Assembly: GCA_911728455.2 (NCBI GenBank)
Contig: OU452221.1
Location: 3,624,290 to 3,688,289 of the forward strand
Reading direction: 5' to 3'
Origin: Marthasterias glacialis
Taxonomy: Eukaryota; Echinodermata; Asteroidea; Forcipulatida; Asteriidae
DNA length: 64,000 nucleotides
This document shows positions 44,601 through 56,600 of this stretch, in pieces. Made by a program: the position numbers and the translations under genes. Numbering within the stretch: the first letter of the stretch is position 1; each line of letters begins with the position of its first letter. The notes beneath the pieces were generated by a model. That model worked only from the letters and a program-made list of their open reading frames with translations, ran no database searches and had not been told where the DNA came from.

Positions 44601-47600
44601 AGAGAGATGTACATACTGAACAAAAGGTACAATAACAAGATTAATGATACAACAAGAGAGATGTACATACTCACTGAACAAAAGGTACAATAGCAAGATT
44701 AATGATACAACAAGAGAGATGTACATACTGAACAAAAGGTACAAAGCAAGATTAATGATACAACAAGAGAGATGTACATACTCACTGAACAAAAGGTACA
44801 ATATCAAGAATAATGATAAAACAAGAGAGATGTAAATACTGAACAAAATGTACAATAACAAGATTAATGATACAACAAATGAGATGTACATACTCACTGA
44901 ACAAAAGGTACAATAACAAGATTAATGATACAACAAGAGAGATGTACAAACTCACTGAACAAAAGGTCCATTAACAAGATTAATGGTACAGCAAGAGAGA
45001 TTTACATACTGAACAAAAGGTACACTAACAATATTGTAAATTTCAATTTGCCCTTCACCGATGTGGGATAAGCACTGTATACTCAGTGCTTTCGAGTCCT
45101 GTGGAAAAAAATCCACAGGCAACTCGGGTGGGATTTGAACCCACGACTCCCGCATGACAATAACAAGATTATTGATACAACAAGAGAGATGTACAACCTC
45201 ACTGAACAAAAGGTACAATAACAAGATTAATGATACAACAAGAGAGATGTACATACTCACTAAACAAAAAGGTGTAATAAGACCTATGAGGAATAGCTAG
45301 AGCAGTTTAACAACAAAAGTAGAAACACAAGCATCAACAAATGGCGGGGAAAGGCATGTATATTTTTGTCTTTTAAGCTCAAGCTTGTAATTTTGCTTCA
45401 TCTTTTTATATACTGTTTCGAAGTTTCTGAAGATGCGTGTGGAGAATTGTGGTCAGTATGCAACATGTGAGACGTGTATTGGTACGGATGCAGGGAGGGA
45501 TGGAGACCCATACTGTGGCTGGTGTACTCTGCAGAGACAGTAAGTATTGTATTGTGTGATTAAGATGTGTACTGAGAATTGTGTAATTCGAATTTGATGT
45601 AATTCATGTAGTAGAATCTAGTACGTGTTGTAATTATCTCTTATGAGTTGGTGTGGTTCGGAAAAGAACCGATTGTCTTCAGGAGATCAGAGTATATGAT
45701 CAGAGTGTACTGATCGAAAGGTCGAGTTGTTAAACACTCGGTTCTTTTCAGAACCACACCAACTCGTCAGAGATAATTACATGGTGTCACCGCAAAACTT
45801 ATTTGATTGTATTCCCACCATGCAAAAGTTTCTAGGGAGCTCTGGAAGTGCCATCCGACTTGTTGAGATCCTGAGAAAATTTATCGCAGGATGTTGACAA
45901 AATAAACGCAAAATGACGACATCCTGACATAATTTATCTCGGGATGACGACATCCAGAAAGTAGGATATCGACTTCCGTACTTAATTTAGCTTGTAATGA
46001 CGATATCCTGAAAGTAGGATGTCATTTTCCTAACGTAATCTATCACAGGATGACGACATTCCAAAAGAAGGAAGACGACTTCCCGACAAACTGTTATCTC
46101 GGAATTACCACATCCTGACTATAGTATGTCGACTTCCTAACTAAATTTATCTTGTGATGACGACATCCTGAAAGTAGGATGTCGACTTCCGTACTTTATT
46201 TAGCTTGTGATGACGATATCCTGAAAGTAGGATGTCATTTTCCTAACGTAATCTATCACAGGATGACGACATTCCAAAAGAAGGAAGACGACTTCCCGAC
46301 AAACTTTTATCTCGGAATTACCACATCCTGACTATAGTATGTCGACTTCCTAACTAAATTTATCTCGTGATGACGACATCCTGAAAGTAGGATGTCGACT
46401 TCCTAACACAATTTACACCGCCGGTTGACAAGATAAATTATTTCAGGAAGTCGTCTTCCTACTTCTAGGGTGTCGTCATTCCGAATGACGACATCCTACT
46501 TTCAGAATATGGTCATCCCGAGATAAATTAAGTTAGGAACTCGACATACTACTTTCAGGATTTTATTTATTTATTTATTTATTTATTTATTTTAAATCTG
46601 TTGACACGTATTTATATAATTTATACAATTTAAAGTGCCCAGGTCAAGACAAAAGTTAAAAACAACTGGCATCAATGATGTGTGCGACCTAAATTCCGTA
46701 AAAGCAACAATCTATAAAAACAGAAAATCTAAACATAAAAAAAAGAATACAAAGAAAAGAGGAAGCCACAACACCCCAGAAATGAATAATGGGAAAAACT
46801 TTAAAAGCTTTAAAACTTTAAGATGTCGTAATTCCGAGGTAAATTTTGTCGGGAAGTCGTCATTTTGCGTTTATTACGTCGACATCCCGCGATAAATTAT
46901 CTCAGGATCTGAACAAGTCGGATGGCATTTTCAGAGCTCCATAAGTTTCAAATCTCACTTATCATGCAGTAGAATTACAAAGTTGTAATATTATTTTACC
47001 CAAACTGCGTAAACTTCCATCAGAGACTTGGTCTATTAAAAAGATTTAGAATAATCGTTTGAAAAAAAAAACAGTTTAAAACGACCGTAAGATTGTTATT
47101 TCACCTGATTAGATGTACCCTGTATTCTGACTGCAACATGGCTGATGTGTCTACACGATGGTTAGCCTACAATACTGCACAGTGTGTTGAGATAACAAAT
47201 GTGGCTCCTTATGACAGTCTACCAATCACTGTCACGGAACAACAAGTTAGTATTTAATGCATAGCTATTTAAGTACATAATTAATTTGTCATTCATTTGT
47301 GGGAGGCATCCCCGTCACAAAAGTTTGGTAAAAAAGATATCCATCATTCTATAAGTGTAAAGTGTTTCAACATCTATTGAAGTTTAAATATATAAAACTA
47401 GTAGGGATATGATAGTTGTATAAGTATTGGCTAACATTTTTTATTTTCTAGCTATCTCTGACTGTACAGCAGTTACCAGACTTACTGACCAGCATGAGTT
47501 ATGAGTGTCGGTTTGGATCCTACGTATCTCAAGCTACAAAGACTAATGGTGATCTTAGATGTGTCTCCCCACCTGGTGGTATGATACCTCCGTTTCAACA

Positions 47601-50600
47601 AGGAGGTAAATTGAACAATAACTTGAGTGCCGATGTTGGTCTGATTAACCTAAAAACCAAAAAATCAGTTGATATTAAATAATTTTTTAATTAAATTTCT
47701 TTCACAATTTTCCATTTCCTAGATGATGGTGTTACGGTTACACTGAGCATCCATTCCAGTGAAACATCAGTCAGTTTTGTGGATACAAGCTTCAATTTCT
47801 ATGAATGCTCAACTCATACTTCGTAAGAATACTTGTGTTCTCTTTATCTAGCTTTGTTCTGATGACATTGTATCAATAAATAACCATTTAACATGAACAA
47901 AATATTGACCGAGATTATCAGTTGTATTTGAAGTGCAATATTAAATCTCTACTGTTTCTATTTATGATGTGGTTAAACAATTTGTATATTGCATGTTCAT
48001 TAGCATAATATTATTTGTTACATTTCTTTATTCAAAAATTCAATCATAGATATTTCATTTATTGGTTTAAATTTATTTTTGCTGTAGTTGTGTATCTTGT
48101 GTTGGTAGTCGCTGGGCCTGTGATTGGTGTGTCTTTGAGAATAGATGCACTCATGTTAGTTCTACTTGCACAGGAGCCAATGAAATCATCATTATTGGAG
48201 AAAATGTAAGATTAACCTCACCACAAAAGTTGTTTAAATGCAGATATTTATCTGTTTACTGAATAAGCATTTGCTCCTTCCGATAGACATAAAACCTATC
48301 CCATTTTAATCTTTTGTAACTTTTTTGATAGAACTTAATCAATAGAAATCAATTGTTATTAATGTGTCCTGAAACATTTGGTAAAGAAGAAATTACTTAT
48401 GTGATGTAAATATTTGATGTCAATTGTTTCCTTAAATAACACAACCATAGTTACATGCTAATTTACATATTATGTCCGGAGATGTTTGAAGAGGAAATGA
48501 TTTCTGTTGTATAGTTATTTGATTTTATTTCTTTAGAATCCAGCTTCGTTTTCATCCAAGGGTCCAGGTTCCTGCCCTCAGCTGCTGGCTCAGAATACTG
48601 AAGTTTTTCTGCCCAATGGAATTGAAAAGAGCGTACAAGTCATGACTACAAATCTACCTGATGAGACCCAGGTTGGTTATCACTCAATCAAACAACCTTC
48701 CACAGTAAAATAAATTAATTTAAATGAAGGCACAGAGTGACTTAACAGGCGCCCCAACCACCAAAACAAGTTCACCCTTGCCTTCTTTGTGGCATTGAAA
48801 CAAACTCTTTTAAAGATAATAATATCAAAACGTGCTGTTTGCGTTAATTAAAAACATTTTTACATCTTCTAGAAGTAGTTCTTTTCTTCTAAGGGTCTGC
48901 AGATATCAATCATTATAAAAAATCAACACTTTCTCTTGAAAACTGTATGAGACCATTACTTTACAGTATGTCGACCCAGAGGGATTTGTAAACAAAGGCA
49001 TTGGGGTGAAGTATTCACACAGCTGAGTGAACAGACACATGAAGTTTTTCAGACAAATGAAAGTGTTCCTGGTTGTTTACGTTGATGTGAGGATGGACTT
49101 ATAGAAAATGAAAATAAGAAGTAATTAGTTATTAACTAACTATTGATATTGTATTGTGCCGGGTTTTAAAACGTGTAAGTATATCAAGTGCGCTATAATG
49201 AACCAAAGCAACATGAACGTAAGATCTGCTCCACGGAGGAAGTAATAACAAATTTAAAAAGAAAAAAAGAAAGAAAGAAAAAACACACACAAAAAATACA
49301 ATAATAATTATTGTTCTGAGACTGAGGGAAGTTACTTATCAAAATCGTAAGAAGACGAAGCGGAAATGGTGAAATATAAGTCCCAAATTGTTTGATCATG
49401 TGTTTGAAAATATTAAAAATGATGTTAGTATCCTCCTTTTATCGCGCCAAAAAAAAAACAACCACAAATACTACTTCAAAATAACAGCTGTTACAGCCTC
49501 AGATTAGGGGAAAAGGAAGTTACAGATAAAAAAAAAAAGAAAAGAAAGAAAAGAACTAACAACAAACAATAAAGTAATTTAAGAGGAAATGGTTAAATAA
49601 AAATACAAGAACAGTTTGAATGTAAGTTGGGACGTACTAAAATTATTTTCCAACGGTTTTTGTTATTGAGCAAGAAATGCGATAAATATAACTTCAAAAG
49701 TAAAAGCAGTTACAGCCTAAGATATCAAGTAAGACAAATCCTAATCTGAGACTAAAAGAGGTTCAGAGACAAACACATAGTAGATGAACAGGACCTCGTT
49801 ACTAAAAAAAACCATTCAAGAAGAACTCTGAAAGTGTAGTTGATATCACTAGCTTAATCAACATGTTGTTTTATTAATTAGATTAAAATTCACCAGGAAA
49901 AACAGCAACTACAAAAGCAATTGCAATTACAGCCTAGACTCAGTCTCTTTCTTTCTAGAAATTACACAAGTCTGACATTAACAAATTATGGTGAAGAAAA
50001 AATGTATACATAGGCTACCCATCTTATAAAAACGGAATTGGCCTGACTCCTGCTAACCCCGCTGTCCATTTGTTTTTTCATCTCTTAGACTACTAGCTTT
50101 GAATGCAGCTTTGATATCGAGGGAATACGTCAGAGTACAACTGCTCAGCGTAATGCTGATACCATCGTGTGTGACATGAAAGCTGTAAGTTAAGTTGGTC
50201 CTCAAAACACTATGAAGAAAAACTTTCTTTGAAATTGGAAAATCAAGTGATTATGAAAACACCAGCAAAGATTTGAATAGAACTTCCAATGGCTTGTTTT
50301 ATATTCCACAGTATACCTACACTTCCACTGATGAAGCAGAGCTGATTGTGAAACTGACCATTGAATGGACTGACCCAACTAGTACCCGTCACACCCTAGA
50401 TGACATATACAACAATAATGGTGAGTTTGAGTCAAGGAGGTGGGTTGGGTAGAGTGGCATCTTCACAGTAGTAATTTGCCCCTGCATTTTCCCGTTAATG
50501 AAGATCCTGCCCCTTGACATGCAGCACAAGGATCCCTAAAGGAAAGGGGCATCATCACAGATGTACATACATTGTCTGTTGACTTTGATAATTTTTTGTT

Positions 50601-53600
50601 GAATAAACATGAAATTTACTTCCCCTAAAGATTGGAGGCACAATTCAATTAACTATGAAAAGCTTCGGTAATTTTCTCTTGAACTTTAAATGTCCCCAAA
50701 TTAAGACTACATCCCTTGATGTAGAGACAAATTAGAATCACTTCCACGTATCAGCCATCTCTATAACATCTCTATAACAATTTTCTATAACATTTTTAGA
50801 CTTTTGATTGGCCATCCATCCTAACAATGTGAACTGTTATTATTTTTACAGCAACACTTTACAAGTGTGGAGTACTGAAGCCAGATTGTAGTCGGTGTGT
50901 TACTGCCAGGCCAGAGCTTGAGTGTGAATGGTGTAATGCTTTGTGTGAACTAAGAGAGTCTTGTACAACAGCGGAAGGGGAGTGGGTTACCCATAATAAT
51001 AATGGCAACTGCCCTGATCCGATCCTCCAGAAGGTGAGTAGATTTGTTAGTTATTGATTATGAGTTGTTGTCTTGTTTTTGAAAGTCAACTTCCTTCACC
51101 GTTTCCTTCAAATAAATTGATTATTGACAGCAGTGTTAGGAATGAAATTGATATTGGATCAGTGAAATATCATGGTATATTAATTGAATGGTTATAAATT
51201 GTGTTAAAGTTAGACAAAGCAATGGTCCGAGGTTGACATTATCCTTACATTATCCTTTGATTTGACCATGCAAAGACAATACCATAGTGTGTGTAATTGG
51301 TACAGATATTGTTAAAGGAATGAATATGAAATTCCAAGACCGTGTACATGATCTCACAGCATTAATGACTTGACAATGTGTGATTGTTAGATATATCCAT
51401 TGACTGGACCAATAGAAGGTAACACCACTGTATCTGTAATGGGTACAGATATTGGCAGAGGATTCCATACTGTACTGAATGTGATGATTGGAGACCAAGA
51501 ATGCTATCTGGATGGACTGGAAGCCTATTATGTAACTGGCTACAGGTAAGAAATCAATGTTATCAATCTTTAAATCCTTGATATCAAACCAAAAAACGTT
51601 GTGTCAGTTTTATCATCTTAATTTCAATCAAAATCAAATCAGAATAATGTAATTCTATAAAAATGACTACTGTTAAAAGGTGAACACTAAAAATGTTGAG
51701 TAACTTTCAGAATTTGAACTTTATTTCAGCATTTTCCAATGCTACTCTGTACTTGGAAATTTAAGGTCTGAAAGGCAGTGACCATTGTATACAGTGCTAA
51801 ATTTACTCTCTTGTTTTTGTTATAAAACAAAACTAGTAATGCTAGACACTGAATCAGATTATCTTGAATATCAGCTCTTAACTTGTTTTTTAGTATGTTA
51901 GATACTTTTCCAATCTAAATCATTTCACAGTGTAAGTTGCAGGACTCAATCAAGAGTTGAAAGTGTGGTGTCAGCATCGCTGACAATCTTGGGAGGAGAT
52001 GGGTCAACTCTACAGAAAAGCTCAGGAGACGTCAACTTTGAATATAGGGTAGGTTTGATTACAACTCTTAGCAGCATATGGGGTCAATAGTGATGATAAA
52101 TGAAACTTGAAAATGGGAGATTTTTTGTACAAGGAATTCAAAATAACCACATCCAACTAGGGTTGTTGGGATGGTGTACCTTCCACATTGTATTTAGGTG
52201 ATCTTTTTAGTTTTGTTCAGATAGCTTTGGAACAGGGTGGTCTCAACTACTGTTTAAATCATTTCTCAAAAACTGAAAAAGCGTGATAACAAAGTTTTAA
52301 AAAGTAAAAGTGCTTCAAAGAAATACAGATGTGATAGGTATTAGCGCTGGCAATCATGTCAACTGCATTTATCTCTTGAGTCTGTTTTTCTTCAAATTAT
52401 GTCATCCAAGATCAGATTATTTAAAAAAAAAAGATTAAAAAAAACCTTCTATCTTTGCAATGAGTTCAGTACAACAAATGATTGTTGACAAATAAAAGGA
52501 CACATGATCTGGTTGATGTTCTGGTTCTGATTTTCCTGCCAGGTTCCATCTATTACAAGTTTCAGTCCTCGTTTTGGACCAGCAGCTGGTGGGACTCGTA
52601 TAACAATCAATGGAATGGCTCTAAATACAGGACGGAATATTGAAGCATTCATTGGTGATAAAGCTTGCATTATAACAAGGCAAGTGAAGTCTATACTATA
52701 CATAGCAACTAAGATTACTTTACTTGAGGTAGAGCCCGTTATCTGAAATTTTGTTTCACACTTTTTGGATTAGGCTTATCTGATAATTATTGTAACGTAT
52801 TTGTTCGTCAAACACAACAGCTGTTTAATAAAATACTTTTATGTCGGCCTGTCTTCTGCTTCGTAACAGCCCAGTGACAGAGAGGGAAGCAGTGTGCACA
52901 AGCTCGGAGGGGGAAGTTGGGCAGACGGAAGTTCTCAAGATGTCTTTTGATGGGGCAGACACAACAAGCCAGGTGTACACTTTCACCAACAACCCTGTCA
53001 TTACTGAAGTTAGTCCAACGAGCAGTATCTATGCGTGAGTATATCAATGCATAAATAGTTATATTGGTAAATAAAGGTCAAACTATTTGATTTATATTGT
53101 GTTGGATGAGTAAACTATCACTTAAAGTTTCTAGTATAATTGCTTGAACAATTAGCAGGATGATCATGCCTGTTGAAATAGTCCTTTCCTGAAGTCAGTC
53201 CAACCAGTGAGTGATCCACTTCTCTTGTGCTGAAAATACTGTTCCCAAAAGCTCCTTGAAATTGTTTACTCCAGGGGTTACTAAAAGGTGGAAATACCAT
53301 CATTTCAACACATCTCCCAAAATTTGGGTCCCAGTTTCAGACTTGATCTATGCTTGAATACAGCTAAGAACATTAGCTGGTAAAGTAAAAGTTAAATGTT
53401 ATTAGTTTGTTGCAGTTTAACAGCAACTCATTATGGCCACATTCTTCAATTTGTACTTTATAATAAGACGGCAGGTTTATGCGTAACTTGAAGCTAACTA
53501 AATAACAAATTGGAGTATGAGTGATAATTTAAATGTTTTCATTCTAGCTGCTAAGGCTACAAATTAAAATTAATCAGATTAGCAACTGTTAGCCAGCAGC

Positions 53601-56600
53601 CCACACAATGCCTCCGAGCCCACCAACCCTCCTTTCAGAAGAACCAATCAGAGCAGTGCTGACCCTACGCTGAACCCTTATAAAGAGACCAACATCTCAA
53701 ACACTCTTCAGTCTCCTGAAACTGACAAGAGCAGGCTAGTCGAAGCTTTGAGATCAATTAAAGTCTCACTCTGCGGCAGTGAAGTTAATCACGAGAAGTC
53801 CCCTCGATCCACGAAAGTAGTAGTTATCCTGGCCGATTTCCTACCTCCCAAGGTAGTACTTAACAAGCGGGATAGTTCTTTTAAGAACTAAGTTGTCCCC
53901 CCAAATTTCAAAATGTATATTCAACGTAGTAGAATAATAACAGGACAAGTTCTCACCAGACCAATTTGCTATATACAGCAAACTAGATATAATAACATCG
54001 TGTTACTGCAAAACCAAATATACACTGATACCTCACCATGCAATACCTCAAAATCCATAAATAACTATCCTGTTTTCCTTTTGTTTTTCATGAATCATTT
54101 TTTATTTGTTTCAATACTCAGTGGTGGTCGGGAGTTGACTGTCAGAGGAACAGATCTAAACACTACCCAGATGGCTTCAATTGTTGTTACAGTCGCTAAA
54201 GAAATCACTAAAAGATCTGTTGGCAGCGACGGACCTAAGAATGTTAAGTTTGTTGAGGTGAGTCACTTGCTTAAAAATGTGTCAACAATGTTGTTGTTTT
54301 AGTGTAAATCACAGCAGCCCAGTGCTTCAAAGAAATCAACAGAGGTGAGCTCTTGACAATGCCATAGCCTGGTTTAAATTCTTACTCTGGTGACCTCAAG
54401 AGTCAACCAATGAAATCTGCTGTTTCAACTGCGGCTGCAAGAAGGATATAGAAGAAGTGAACATGCTGTTGTTTTTAAGTAGGCCTATATTTCCCACTTT
54501 CGTATTCTTTTATCATTCTCAATTTATTTTGGATTTATCTTTTATATACATACTATATATTTCTATATGTTGTTGCTATTGTCTTTTCTTAAATACTTTT
54601 TTATTACTTCCGATTCTTAATCTATGTTAACAAGGTTTTAAACACGGCCCCTTGAAAAATAGCCCCGGGCTGAATGGGTTTACCGAGAAATAAGAGTAAA
54701 AAAATAAATAAATTAATAAATAAATTTCGAAATAATGAATAATGAAAACAAGCCATATGCAATGTAAAAATGTTCGGATGCAAATCTGAAACTTTCATTT
54801 CCATGGTCTTAATATCAATCCATATTTTAAGCCCCAAAAATATAAAATACCACTTCATAGAACCTTTAAGTAATTTGTTTGTTTCCTGGATTCGAAAGGA
54901 AATATAATTTAAAAACAAATGAATCGTTCATTGTGTTTAGAGTTGTGACGTGGTAGGTGGACAATTCATGCGTTGCCAGACTCCTAACATAACCTCAGCC
55001 ATAAGCAGTTCTCTATCTGAACAAACCGTGACCTTTGGCTTCATTATGGACGGTGTCAGTGACCTCTTAACGTGGTCAGAAGACAACAAAGTTGATTTGG
55101 AGTTCTTTCCTGATCCGGAGTATGAAGAGTTTGAAAATGACTTGTACGAGAAGAAGGAAGAGTTGATGACAATCAAGGTGAGGTTTTATCAATGATGGGT
55201 GAAGAGATAGCTTGAACACTCACTGATTATTGTAAAACTGATAACCAAAGTCCAGTTCACCGAAACCTGAATTTCTATAAAAGAGTTTAAATCACATCAA
55301 ACCACCTTGATGTTTCGAAAATAAAAGTTCTCCTCAAAATTTACAACATTTGTTTGTGCATTTTATCCAACTATACAAAGACCCCGATATCAATTTAATG
55401 GGGGTCTTTCATCGAAAAACATTATACATGATTTATCATGACATTCTTAATATTTGTTATTAGGCTAACTGAAATAATCACTTGGCAATTGCGTTTTAGT
55501 GTAGTTAGAAGTGTTTCATCGACTTCAATTTACTGACGTTGTTTTTTTATTATTCAGGGTAAACGTATCAACAATGCAATCACTGCCTCAGAAATCATCA
55601 TTTATGTTGGAGCAATGAAATGTCTTGTGGCCTTCATTGAAGAAACGACTATTGGTTGTAGTTTACCTGAGGAACTACCATCTGCCGGTGACTTCAAGGG
55701 TCAAGAAACAGAGAGAAGGCTTCCTGTGGTCTGGGTAAGTTTCAGGACGAATCTCAATAGTTATTTACTTGAGAAACAACCATCTAACAAGGACTTCTCG
55801 GGTCAAGACACAGACAGAAAGCTTCAAGTGGTCTGGGTAAGTCTTAAGATATATCTCAGTTGTAATTAACCTTAGAAGCAACTGATCAGGACTTCTTGGG
55901 TCAAGACACTGAGAGAGGGTTTCCTATGGTATTGGTAAGTCAGAAAGATTTTTTGTCTGACCTTTGATTTTGTCTTTTATGTTTCCAAACTATTGTGGTT
56001 AAACCAGACTCTTCCCCAGAAAAAACAACCACCACCCTTTGTTTCCCTCTTCAGAAAAGAGAGAGGCAGAAAGCAGTCAAAAGATGCAAGGGATGAGCAT
56101 CTTTTGACTGCTTTCTGCCTCTCTCTTTTCACTTCTTTCCAATTGACTGCTTTTGTTACTCCAGTATGAGTGTGTTGTGTTGTCATTTAGCCTTTGAGAA
56201 AGACTCTGCTAGGGTCAAAACGTGAGGCCGTTAACAATTTTTTGTCTTGGTACGTCATAAGACAATTCTTAGTTGTAACTTACCTGAGAAACAACCATCT
56301 TACCAGGACTTCTTGGGTCAAGACACAGGGAGAGGGCCTACGGTGGTCTAGGGAAATCTTTAGAGATGTCTGAGGCGTAATGTACATGAGAAACAACCAT
56401 CTGCCAGGACTTCTTGGGTCAAAGCACTGAGAGAGGGCTTCCTGTGGTCTCTGTTCGTCTTCAGACAAACCTTAGTTGTAATTTACCTGAGAAACAACCA
56501 TTCGACTAGGACTACTTGGGTCAAGACACTGAGTGAGGTCTTCCCGTAGTCAGGCATAAATCTTAAGACAGTGTTCATTCACCTGCGAAACAACTACCCC

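Noticed and set aside
43719-45260. Minus-strand frames with Leu/Ile-rich repeats ([16 protein letters not shown]-like)
   Set aside because: Antisense reading of the 58/54-bp minisatellite.
43562-45290. CRISPR-like array of regular direct repeats
   Set aside because: Units are contiguous, without unique spacers, in an animal gene, and clearly copied from the adjacent exon end.
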